Source: Ampelomyces quisqualis (taxonomy: Eukaryota > Ascomycota > Dothideomycetes > Pleosporales > Phaeosphaeriaceae). Taken from it: a stretch of DNA of 64,000 nucleotides. Position numbers and translations under genes: made by a program. Within the stretch, counting starts at the first letter, position 1, and every line of letters begins with the position of its first letter. The notes under the pieces are model-generated. The model had not been told where the DNA came from, did no database searches, and worked only from the letters and a program-made list of their open reading frames with translations. This document shows positions 47,313 through 57,159 of the stretch, piece after piece. The stretch is from NCBI GenBank assembly GCA_018398575.1, contig JAGTXZ010000011.1, positions 806,001 through 870,000 on the forward strand, in the 5' to 3' direction.

Positions 47313-48539
47313 TGTACGGCTTGATACCCTGTCGTCACGACACCTCACCACTTGAATTCAGGGCATCATGTATGCTTGAACACTGAAAGAAATCCTTCAA
47401 TCTAGATATTACCGCACATTTGTTCCTATGTTTGCTTAGTATTCGGCTCTTTTCGTCCCACACATATCCGATGTCTAAGTCAAGAATTTAGCAAAAGTCA
47501 TACACACACGTTGAAGCAGCATTATGGGTCCGCTATTTGTCTTCCTGCTCTGGTCTGTACCAACCATGCGCACGCTGCCATGTCCTCACAATCGCCGAAA
47601 CTAGGTAGGCATGTATATGTTGGGAATCTTTCGACCTTATATGCTGCAAGAATGTGCTTCAATTACACTTGGCCACTTGATTACCATTCCTTCAGTCAAT
47701 CTTTCATCGGTTGTCTCAGTACTAACCCTTCTAATCTCCCGACATGCCTGCCATCATGCCATGCTGGACGACCCGACCGCCCCGCCCCACCCATTCTGCA
47801 TGAAGCAAACCAAACAGCCAACGACTTTTTGGCCCAACAGCCACCCTCGCTTGTTGCCTTTCTGCACGCCGAACTTGCCGCAAGGCTGGAAAGCTAGCGA
47901 CACATATTCCATGCTGAAAGCTGAAATATTTTCCATTCGAGTGTGTTGGGCCTTACTGGCTTGGGATATTCAGTGCGACCATGCTCAAAGGCTCGTTTAG
48001 TACTGAAGCAGTAAGGAATTTGGAAGCCGATTGGAGTACATTAAGCCTCAGCAGTTTCTACACAAATCCTAATTACCCTGTTTGCGGTAGTCATATGTGA
48101 AACGTTGGATTCCTGGTGAAAGTCGCTGCGTGCGGTTCGGGGGGGGCAAAATGATGGGGAGGTAGCATCTGGAATGGGCGCCTACGTCAGTATGTATTAC
48201 GCCTTCTCCTCTGTTCATGATTACATGTAGACTGACACTGTTGTAGGGATTCACGCACTCCGTGTTCAGCCTTGTCTTTGAAGTTAATCTTGCATCAAAA
48301 CGAATCTGGGGATTACCTTGGGATTGGAGAGGATTGGGCGCGTGAAGATGGAAAGCTGAAGAGTTACCCAGGCAAGAATATCGATGCGATCGTATATTGC
48401 TTTGATTTTCAGAATATACTAAAGTTGGAGGTAGGTATATGTACATGGTAAGAAACGATTTGAAGTTCGTCCTGCGAAACGAGTGCACCGCAATTATGAA
48501 TTTTGTGGGGCTCCACAGCCCTGGACATCGTACTTCGGC
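47313..48539. other. Intergenic between convergent genes, nothing seen
   Basis: About 1.2 kb between the stop codons of the membrane protein and the secreted protein genes. Short frames on both strands lack any conserved character. Confidence 0.6.
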
Positions 48540-50801
48540 CTACAACACGACCCTAGCTCGGTGTGCACGTCCATAAACTCGGGCGGGTCGGGGGTGAGAA
48601 CCGAACCGACCAGAACTCGCATGGCCGGGGCGACCGGTACCAACTGGGAAAGTTGGACAACGGTACCCAGAACCTGTTGGGCATGCTGCGTTATTGATAG
48701 GCCAACCATTACCTGACGGGTAAAAACCAGACGCAGCTGAAGGTACTACCGCGGTGGACTCAGTGCAAGGGCCCTCAGCAGAGGGTGAATCGGCTGGAGA
48801 CAAAGAAGAGCTGGGCACAATTTCTTCGTTGGCAGGCACTTGAAGACTTGGGGTCGGGGTAGAAGTGATTGTAACCCGATCGGACGCAACAGCAGTTACA
48901 CGGACTGGGTTGGCACAAGACGTGCTCAAAGAGGCGCTTGTGTATGAGACTGGTGATATCCCAGCACTAGTCGCAAATGCAGGGGCTTGACTGGGATCGA
49001 ATGATTCGGATGCGGGCAACTGAATGGAAGAATTGTAAGGAGCAGGTTGATCGTCATCAATCGGAGTTGTGTGAGGGGTGACCATCGGGGCCTTGCTGCT
49101 GGTCGAAGATTCGATGCCAGTAACTGATGATACAAGCACAAAGCTAGGAAGAGAAGAAGCAGCGAGCACTCGATCAGTGATTGACGTGGCCAAGATACTG
49201 GAAGCGATCTCAACGGGAATACCATAACCCTCGGCGTTTTCGGCAACATACGATGGCTGTTGCTCAGCTGAAAAAACAGAAGGTGGTGAAGTGGAGCTAA
49301 CTGGCCTGGCAGATGTTACAACATCAGCAGACACAGTAGCAGCAGGCGAAGAGGGTATCCTGGATTCGGAACCATCCAAGCTCATGCAGGCAAAGCTTAC
49401 ACTATTTGTACTGACGGCGTTGCGTACGGGGCCGTCGAGGGTCCACTCCATGTCAATATATGGCCAACAAACGCGGCCATCAGCCATGGTGACCATATCC
49501 CCAGCAACGAATACGTCCAATAACTTTACAGCCGTGCCAACCTTTTTTCCGTTTGTGACAAGCTGAAAGTATGAACCGGTAAAAGCACCTTTGCATCCCA
49601 TGGCGATGAATTCGCACGTGGGGTTGCCAATCTCCTCCCAAGTAACGAGTGCGCTCCTATTGTTGAAAGCGGCAACGTGGGCATTTTGACAGTCAGCGGA
49701 GCCAGTTGTGATCCAATTGACCTGCTTGTCACCATCTGGACCGAGCGCAGAGGTAGCTTGCTCGCCTACAATAGTCTTCTTGTCTGAAAACGTCGCAATG
49801 GCAACATTACGGTTGACAGTGCGATTTTCGGATTTCGTGTAGCCATCGCCCATCCATTCGTTAGTGGTCAAGTTTTTGGCACCGCGAGACACCCAGGAGA
49901 AGATGTATGAGTCGCTTCCGATGAAACGAGCGAGCCCGCTGTACGATCCAGACATTCCGCCCATGGCTTCATTACCAGCGCCGTTTTGGACATTCTCGTT
50001 AGAGACTTTAACGCCGCTCTTGCTCATTCCAGTGCCTCCAGTGTTGAGCCAGATGGCACCTTGATCTTCTGAACACAGACTAGCGAATGGTGCGGAGTCG
50101 GCAGCCTCGAACGCGATGCCGGTGTTGTGCGAGCAGCCCCAGCTCGAGCTAGCACCAGGTATCTGGTCAAGAGTGCCATCTTGAGCAACATATTGAATAG
50201 CGTCACCGAAATGGCCTTGACTAGAACCAGAGTATGCTGTGACTACAAAGTAAGCACCGTATACGCCGCTTTTCTCAGAGTAGACCAAGTCGCCGTTGAG
50301 GTCGGGTGAAGCTAATGCACTCCCACCACCCGCATTGTCGGGACCACCAAGCCATGTCTTCCAGGTTTGTTTACCAGATTTATATCGGTAGAGAACGGCG
50401 ACTGGAGTTCCAGCAGGTGGTGCATTGCTTGTACCCGAAGGCATGGCCTCATTGGTAAGAAGAGCGAAACCGTCGTCGTGTGCCACGAGTCCACCTGCCT
50501 GTTTCGCGCCAGACACAGTGACTGTATCACCTACAGCAGCAAAGGAAGAAGGATCAACCTGCTGGATGTGGACATCGGTGTTTGAAGCATCGAGATACGC
50601 GAGATACGCCGACTTGCCATCCGGAGACACAGCGAAAGGGGTTCGATGATGATGTGGCAAGCCCGTCCAATAGGCTTCCTTGACTGGGTTGAACTTTGCA
50701 GAAAGTGACAGACTTCTGACATAGGTCTTGAGATTGGTTTCGGCAAGCTGAGCGGTCGCAGCGCCGGCGAGAAGAAAGGCAATGAACGCAAGCTGCAACA
50801 T
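48540..50801 (-). CDS. Secreted Ser/Thr-rich protein, uncharacterised
   Basis: Predicted 753 aa, single exon as drawn. I chose the ATG at 50801 because it gives a clean signal peptide (MLQLAFIAFLLAGAATAQ); the frame extends further up to 50930 but less convincingly. The first ~480 residues look like a beta-rich, repeat-containing domain (for example RTPFAVSPDGKSAYLAYLDA, TWKTWLGGPDNAGGGSALAS, GDMVTMADGRVCWPYIDMEW), with a few Cys and N-glycosylation sites. From about residue 490 it becomes a long Ser/Thr/Pro/Ala-rich region, as in O-mannosylated wall or surface proteins. The end (after about 48720) turns Arg-rich and may be mis-read; a GTAATG donor near 48717 suggests a last intron that I could not close. 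No enzyme function is supported. Confidence 0.75.
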   Translation of the reverse strand: MLQLAFIAFLLAGAATAQLAETNLKTYVRSLSLSAKFNPVKEAYWTGLPHHHRTPFAVSPDGKSAYLAYLDASNTDVHIQQVDPSSFAAVGDTVTVSGAKQAGGLVAHDDGFALLTNEAMPSGTSNAPPAGTPVAVLYRYKSGKQTWKTWLGGPDNAGGGSALASPDLNGDLVYSEKSGVYGAYFVVTAYSGSSQGHFGDAIQYVAQDGTLDQIPGASSSWGCSHNTGIAFEAADSAPFASLCSEDQGAIWLNTGGTGMSKSGVKVSNENVQNGAGNEAMGGMSGSYSGLARFIGSDSYIFSWVSRGAKNLTTNEWMGDGYTKSENRTVNRNVAIATFSDKKTIVGEQATSALGPDGDKQVNWITTGSADCQNAHVAAFNNRSALVTWEEIGNPTCEFIAMGCKGAFTGSYFQLVTNGKKVGTAVKLLDVFVAGDMVTMADGRVCWPYIDMEWTLDGPVRNAVSTNSVSFACMSLDGSESRIPSSPAATVSADVVTSARPVSSTSPPSVFSAEQQPSYVAENAEGYGIPVEIASSILATSITDRVLAASSLPSFVLVSSVTGIESSTSSKAPMVTPHTTPIDDDQPAPYNSSIQLPASESFDPSQAPAFATSAGISPVSYTSASLSTSCANPVRVTAVASDRVTITSTPTPSLQVPANEEIVPSSSLSPADSPSAEGPCTESTAVVPSAASGFYPSGNGWPINNAACPTGSGYRCPTFPVGTGRPGHASSGRFGSHPRPARVYGRAHRARVVL

Positions 50802-52614
50802 GTTGCAAAATGTAGCGAATGACAGAAACGAAAAGACCAGCGAATGAAAAGGCACGAAATGGGGAAAAAGAATGGTTATGGACCGATCTCGTTGTAAACC
50901 CGAAAGCGGTATTAGCAGCCACCTAGGCACACTCGTCTATATAATGCGATCAGCTAGGAAACGCATCCAGGCACTGCAATTTTGTCTTCGAGTAAATGCG
51001 AGAAGAGAGATATTGATTCACTGTTTCAAAGTGTTTCACCACGGGCATCGCTCGGCGGATAAGTGCCAAGATACGTGCCTTTCCGACCTCCGATTGAACC
51101 TCATAGGAGGAATAACCATCAAAGTGAGACTTTCCGACTAATCAAAGTTCCGGCCCCGCTTTAAGTATTTTGTTATGTCGGGGCGCGACCCCAATACCGA
51201 TCTAGTCGCTGATCCCTCTCCGCTCTGGCCGTAGCCACAAAATTAGCAACACGACGCCAATCAATCAATCCGCCGAGATCCGTACATCCAAAGCTCATTT
51301 TGAACTCGAATGAATGGGTGCAACAATTCGACGCGCCTCCTGACGTATACATTCCAAAAATGTTAAACTTGACGCCTGCATGTCAAACACCACCCGGATT
51401 GGCCTTGGCCTTGGAACCAATCCCAATGCAAGTCAAAGCATTCAGTACCACTCCAACACACCGAACCTTGATGAATATCCCATAAATCTACCACGTTACG
51501 CACTTTACCCCAGCAATCCATCATCTATCCTTACCCATCAACCCTCGGTGAGAAAACAACCCAATCCCACGGCACAAAACCACTCCACACACCTTCCCTG
51601 CACCAACCGACCTCCCAACCCAAAATCAACCAATTCCCTCAACTAATCCTTGGCTCCCATCTCTTTCCCAGCCTTTGCCCCAACGCACCAACGTACTTTC
51701 CTTGGACGCTAAACACAACTCTAACCCAACCCCAGTGAACTATGGTATTCTTTCTACCCCCATCCTAGCAACACACACGTGATCTCACGCTGTACATACA
51801 TGCGACCAAGTTTTCTCAGTTAGGACTCTCCGTCCGGGGAGAGAGCAGCCACTCACTCGAAACGAGTGAGACCAAGTGGAAAAAGTGTTGTGAAGGATCG
51901 TGAGCGGGGTGCGCGCAGCGGAGCACGGAAAGGGGGCCGAGACGAGGGCTCGGATGGGCGGGTGAGGATGTAGGGCTGACGAGGTTGAGTAGAAGAAGAC
52001 GGAGAAGGGAATTTGCGCAACGGAAGGCCGGGAAGCAATGGTGCTGAAGAGAAGGGGTAAGATGGCTCGTGGAAGACTTGTGCAAAATCTCTTTGCGAGG
52101 GGTAAAGGTCAAACAGAGCACCTCGGGCAATTGAAAATACAAGAGATTACATCATATGATATTCCTATACAAGTCTGGTCAGCCAGCAAATCTCTACAAG
52201 ACATGACATCTTTACATCTACAGTCAGGGTATCTTATCATCCCCTCATACATGCCCATATAATATTTCCCGAGATCTGAATGCATCTAAAACTCCGCGCA
52301 ATGCAAATACATGAAAACAAACATGATCGCGAATCTAAAAGTCTTCACATGGTGAGAGTTATCTTCTTTCTCCCCCTCGTCTCACCGGATGCTCTCTTTC
52401 TTCCCAAGAGTGTCCGCCGCTCCGGATGCTCCGCCGACCAAAGCAGCCTCTTCATCCAGCGACGCGTCCGCTCATCATGGTCTGTGCCCCACACTTGCGC
52501 CGAAGGGCCAAGATGACCACTGACGGTACGAATCTCTGGGGTGGCTCTGATACCGAATTCGTCATCTGGTCGATAAAAGTCGCGTTCGGCGTCGCCTCGG
52601 AGGGCGGAACTGAG
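50802..52614. other. Promoter of the secreted protein and 3' region of mitochondrial RNA polymerase gene
   Basis: About 1.8 kb with no gene I can support. The C/A-rich stretch at 51480-51680 and the G-rich stretch near 51890-51990 are compositionally biased but show no repeat or RNA structure I recognise. Confidence 0.55.
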
Positions 52615-55600
52615 TCAGGAGAAAAAGTACTTGCTTTCGCGGAGGCGAGAAACGTCCCATGTGCCCTTTTTGGGTGGGGGAGGAAAGCTTAGAGGGATCC
52701 AGACGGTAACGAATCCAGCATGAACAGGCTGATGCCTGGGGCTCTTTTTGTTGGGCTTCTCAACATCCTCGACTGTTCCAGTCTCCTCGAGCTTCAGGTC
52801 GGCCTGTGAATCCAAGTCTTCGGACAGAGGTGTTGTATCGGTGACAGCCTCGGCCGTCTGCTTGTCAAGTTGAACAGCTTCAGCAAGACGACGTTTGACC
52901 TCCGCAGAAGCCTTGACCTTTTGGACTGCCGTATCTCCGAGGGCAGCACGTCGAGTTGTCATAAGAGCGTTGGGATCCTGGTGTTCAAGCCAGATGCTGC
53001 ATGGTGTAACCATTTCTTGTCCTTGTTTGACCTCGGCCGGATCTTGGCTTGCGAGCAATTTTTGCCTCTTAACTTCGAGGACAATCTCTTCGTACGGGGC
53101 AAAGCCACGGCGGGTTTCTCCGTTGAATACGGTGCGGCCAAGGGACCGGGAGTGGCTAATACGCCACTCCCGAATCTTGGTGCCAGCAACGGATGAGCTA
53201 GAAATGTCGGTAAGGTACATAGCGCCGGCATAGCGAGTTTTAAATTCCTCGGCTAAGCGCCCGATAATGTCCTCGGAATGCATGCGAACAAACGCGTCGC
53301 GGAGTACAACGTTGAGATTCGGGATGTCAGAGGCATGGGTCCAGAAGCTGTCGTGCACGGCAGCAAAGTCGATGCCGAGCTCATTACACTTGAGCGCCGA
53401 GAGGGTCATGTGGGTTGCGTCGAGCGAATGAATAAAATTGGGTGGAAACCCCTGCAGTTGCTTGCGCTTGTCAACCTCATCTGTAGCTGAGCGCTTAGGA
53501 ACGGTTATATCCTGCAGCCTAGCCTGGACCTTCATGGTAGAATCTTTGCGATATGGCTGAACAACTGGCATCTTGAGTGGCGTGGTCCAAATGATGCTCG
53601 TTCGAAAAGATTCAATCGACTTTTGGAGCCGGGCAAAATCTGTCTTGAGCAGCTTTTTTGGCGTCTTGTAAATGGGATCATACTTGTGGATCTTTCCCTC
53701 GCCTCGCAAATAAATCATCTCGGCCTGTTCCGCACTGATAGAAGTGACGATTCGATGTGCGCATTCGCCGAGCCAATACTGAATCTCTTGAGCGCCGTTG
53801 AAAATCTGACCCAGCGCATCAAAGATTTTGTACGCAACATAGAGCGCAACCATGCCCAGGTGCTTGACCTCTTTGGTTTCGACAAAGTTGGGAAACATGA
53901 CGCGCAACTCGCTTTCGACTTGTGCCTTGGCGCCTATAAAAGTGACTCCATAGACATTGGTCATGACGGTGCGCTTGACTACTTTGCGTGAGATGTGGCC
54001 ATCGATGAACTTGGCAATGGGATTGCCCTCTTGGGCGTCCTTGCTCACCATCCCTTTTACCAACTCGGCTACACCAGTATAAATATCCTGCGGTCGATCA
54101 GATGGTTCCAGATTAACTTGACGTGCTCCGGCTTCGTCGCCGCCCAGGGCTGCATAGTGCTGGAGACCATTGCAAGTGCCATCTTGATGGACCGGCAGTT
54201 GGGACACGTATCGCGTGGGGTCCGACGAATCCAATGCATTCTTGAGCTCCATGCAACACGCAAGAGTTTGCCATGGATCTTCGCCCTTGGTCCACCAGCG
54301 GCGACCGTCTAGAGGATTCGTAGCCGAATCATAAATCTCATCAATGTGATTCATAGCAAATTGCTCACGCTCAACAAGGCTGGCCTTGTCAAAGCCATAC
54401 AGATTGGCAAGGTGAATCTTGAGCCACTGTAGGCCAACAGTGCCAAGTTCCTTTCCATGGGCAAACTTGAGCAGTCCTCGAGAGACATCGGCGCCAATGT
54501 GATTAAGCACAGGCGGAATCGGGTATGCGCGCCCGCGAAAGTCGATACTGTGTGGGAAATACATGGCCTTTTCTCTAGAATATGCTCTTGCAGTCTCGAG
54601 GACAAAGTTTTGAAAGCATCGTTGCGAGTGAAGGGCCCCCTTGTCGTTCTCATACTGTTGCATCTTCTTGGCCCATTTGACTCTCTCGCCGTGAGGGGCG
54701 TCGGGCGAAAGGTCCATGGGGCGTTGTAGCACGGGATGCTCGGGTATCAAGCCGCCCACGCCCTCGCCCTTGTTCCACAACTCAGCCATTACTGTCAAGA
54801 CGGGCAGATTGATTTGCCATGGCACCCTGCCCAAAACATCCAGGCCCGCCAAGACTTGCTTCATGTCGCCATTCTCGATGGCCGATTCGGCATAGGCACG
54901 CTGAGAGGTGTCACCACCTTTTTGGCGCACGACGCGTTGGGGTACAGTGTAGTAGCCGCCATCTTCAAAGCCGACCCACGGCTTTGGCTCCACAATCATG
55001 GGCAAGCGCACGCCTTCGATGTTCAGTGTATCTTGGTCGAGCTTGGCAACGAAATGAGGATGTGGTGTTAAAAAGCCCGTTTTGCGACCACGGTCAAAGG
55101 CCATCGTGTGCTGAAACGCTGGCTGGGTGCTCGTCAACTGCTTGCCCGTCTTGGGATCTTGAGCCGTAGCGGTAATGGTGGCGGATGACAATAGAAGCTC
55201 AATAGCGAGCGCGCCAATGCTCGTTCGGGCGTCGACTGGAATCTTCTGGTACTTGACAGTGCGCGCCGGTGCCGGAATTGTGACTTGTTCATTTTTTAGA
55301 CCGTCGGTTGTCTTGTGCAGGCGCACGGCCAATTCCTGGCGCAACTGTTTGCGCTGCTTTTTCAAAAAGTTTTCGTGTCGGAGCTTGGCATTAGTGTTGA
55401 TTACCTCCTGCACTTCTTTACCAATTGCAACGGTAACGGCAGAAATCTTGAAAATGTGCTTGTGGGTAGTATCCCTCTTGTCGGCGACCAGGGCAGATAC
55501 GGCGCGAGAGACTGTAATGGCGGCAAGTGTCTCTGGTGTGCATTGCTCCAACCATGGACCGTAGAGATAAGCAGGATCGGTAGCCGCTTCCGTCGATTCG

Positions 55601-56871
55601 TGGTTCAAAGTCTTCTTGACCCGTGCAAGTTCCTTTTTCCATAGTGGGACGAGTGCACTATACCACTGGTGCATCAGTGCTTGGATCGGCTTGGCATTCA
55701 TGACCCCGTAAATGCCCATGTCTTGTAGCTTTTTGTCTTGCGCTTGCCAGCGCTGCACGGACGTGACGAGGGCGTCCTTTTCCAGGTGCAACTGACGAGC
55801 ATACCTCGAGGCAAATTCTTGTTCTTCTGGGGTGCCCTGGGCATTGTCGACTTGTTCGACTGCGGCATTATCGGTAAAGGTTTGCAAGGCACTCTTTAGC
55901 GAGTCGAGACCAAGACCCTTTTGCGGCACGGCGCGTATGTGAATATGCGGGGCTGCAGCGAGACCATGATCCACCATGCTCCGGCGCGCAGCTGGTGCAT
56001 TGACTAGCAAGTCTTGGACTTCCTGCACCGACGGTGGCTCCTCGAATTCCTCGGGTTGTGCACGAATGAGCATATCCCACTCCTCGTCGGTGAATTCAGC
56101 CGAGTAATTGACATCATCCAAGACGTCGTGTTGCCGTGCCAGGTGTAGATACGTCTTGAGAGCCTCGTCTTGAGTGTTCCCATCCAAAAAGTTCATGGCG
56201 GCTCGCAGCAGCGTCACAAATGTTTGTGCATTGGGCGGGATCTCTCGCCGACAAGAATTGTTTTCGTACCAGTCTCGAATGGTTTGCATGGAATCCGGCT
56301 TGGAGTCTTGTTGCTCCAAATCAAAGAGCGTCTGCAGGAAAATATTGTGTGCCTCGACCAGTTCGGGTGCCGTTGGCTCGTAGACTTCGGCGAGTTTGGC
56401 CAGTATGACAGAGGCCCTGTCTGTCCGTCCCACCCGTAGAGACGCGTAGAGGTTTTCCAGCAAATCCACGGCATTGCCACGAATGCACTTCTTCCCTTTG
56501 GTCGTCCGGATCATTCCTGGCGTGGCAAGCGCGTCGCGCAGTACGAGTGGGCTCGAAGCGTCAAAGGGCGGGTAGCGCGCCAGTTCGGGCGGAGGGGTGC
56601 GAGAGCCCCAGGCCTGCATGAAGCCATGAAAGGGAGACGAGAACGGGGGGGGGTGCAATTCGGCCGTCGTGGCGAGGGAGCGAGTCCAGCGCCGCGGCGA
56701 TGCGGGGCGCTTTGCGTGTCGCGAGAGGGCCGACGATGGTGTGGCAAGCCGCCGTGGCAGCGCAGGACAGAGCCACGGCAGGGTCAATCGCTCGCATGTC
56801 TGAGCATGCGCCACGAGGGCGTCATTTGACAGCTTCCGCCGGGCGGCACACGCGAGCATGTTTCTGGCCAA
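52615..56871 (-). CDS. RPO41: Mitochondrial DNA-directed RNA polymerase (T7-like)
   Basis: Predicted 1418 aa, single exon. Single-subunit polymerase that transcribes mitochondrial DNA and, in yeast, needs the factor Mtf1. The N-terminus is Arg/Ala-rich without acidic residues at first, like a mitochondrial presequence. An N-terminal extension (about 100-450) with helical repeats is typical of the fungal enzyme. The catalytic core carries the T7-family motifs HQDGTCNGLQHYAALGGDEA (catalytic Asp), RKVVKRTVMTNVYGVTFIG (the Lys and Tyr of the nucleotide-binding O-helix) and, near the end, FPPNFIHSLDATHMTLSAL with AAVHDSFWTHASD (second catalytic Asp). Length matches fungal orthologues (about 1350-1450 aa). 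A housekeeping gene that marks the far side of the accessory region. Neurospora calls it cyt-5. Confidence 0.97.
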   Translation of the reverse strand: MARNMLACAARRKLSNDALVAHAQTCERLTLPWLCPALPRRLATPSSALSRHAKRPASPRRWTRSLATTAELHPPPFSSPFHGFMQAWGSRTPPPELARYPPFDASSPLVLRDALATPGMIRTTKGKKCIRGNAVDLLENLYASLRVGRTDRASVILAKLAEVYEPTAPELVEAHNIFLQTLFDLEQQDSKPDSMQTIRDWYENNSCRREIPPNAQTFVTLLRAAMNFLDGNTQDEALKTYLHLARQHDVLDDVNYSAEFTDEEWDMLIRAQPEEFEEPPSVQEVQDLLVNAPAARRSMVDHGLAAAPHIHIRAVPQKGLGLDSLKSALQTFTDNAAVEQVDNAQGTPEEQEFASRYARQLHLEKDALVTSVQRWQAQDKKLQDMGIYGVMNAKPIQALMHQWYSALVPLWKKELARVKKTLNHESTEAATDPAYLYGPWLEQCTPETLAAITVSRAVSALVADKRDTTHKHIFKISAVTVAIGKEVQEVINTNAKLRHENFLKKQRKQLRQELAVRLHKTTDGLKNEQVTIPAPARTVKYQKIPVDARTSIGALAIELLLSSATITATAQDPKTGKQLTSTQPAFQHTMAFDRGRKTGFLTPHPHFVAKLDQDTLNIEGVRLPMIVEPKPWVGFEDGGYYTVPQRVVRQKGGDTSQRAYAESAIENGDMKQVLAGLDVLGRVPWQINLPVLTVMAELWNKGEGVGGLIPEHPVLQRPMDLSPDAPHGERVKWAKKMQQYENDKGALHSQRCFQNFVLETARAYSREKAMYFPHSIDFRGRAYPIPPVLNHIGADVSRGLLKFAHGKELGTVGLQWLKIHLANLYGFDKASLVEREQFAMNHIDEIYDSATNPLDGRRWWTKGEDPWQTLACCMELKNALDSSDPTRYVSQLPVHQDGTCNGLQHYAALGGDEAGARQVNLEPSDRPQDIYTGVAELVKGMVSKDAQEGNPIAKFIDGHISRKVVKRTVMTNVYGVTFIGAKAQVESELRVMFPNFVETKEVKHLGMVALYVAYKIFDALGQIFNGAQEIQYWLGECAHRIVTSISAEQAEMIYLRGEGKIHKYDPIYKTPKKLLKTDFARLQKSIESFRTSIIWTTPLKMPVVQPYRKDSTMKVQARLQDITVPKRSATDEVDKRKQLQGFPPNFIHSLDATHMTLSALKCNELGIDFAAVHDSFWTHASDIPNLNVVLRDAFVRMHSEDIIGRLAEEFKTRYAGAMYLTDISSSSVAGTKIREWRISHSRSLGRTVFNGETRRGFAPYEEIVLEVKRQKLLASQDPAEVKQGQEMVTPCSIWLEHQDPNALMTTRRAALGDTAVQKVKASAEVKRRLAEAVQLDKQTAEAVTDTTPLSEDLDSQADLKLEETGTVEDVEKPNKKSPRHQPVHAGFVTVWIPLSFPPPPKKGTWDVSRLRESKYFFS

Positions 56872-57159
56872 GCCACGGGGGTATCAAATGTGCGACGGAA
56901 AAGAAAACGCGACAACAATGCAGTGAAAGAAGGAAAGCGGGCGGGTGGCGTGGGGAAGGGACGCGTTGGGCTGGTCCTGGCGAGGACGACGGCCTCGAGG
57001 AAAAAGTTCGAGCAAGGAGCTGGTCCGAGCGCACTCCCGTTGCCACGTTCCCATTGGCCCACGGGTGACTGCGTGCTGACATGACCTACATACCGTCTAC
57101 GGTCCTACGCACGCTTTACTGTGTACATTCGCTATCGAAGCTGCATACACTACCAACAG

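Noticed and set aside
52615..56871. Numerous open frames antisense to or within the mitochondrial RNA polymerase gene
   Set aside because: They follow from the codon composition of a long GC-rich gene and show no conserved features.
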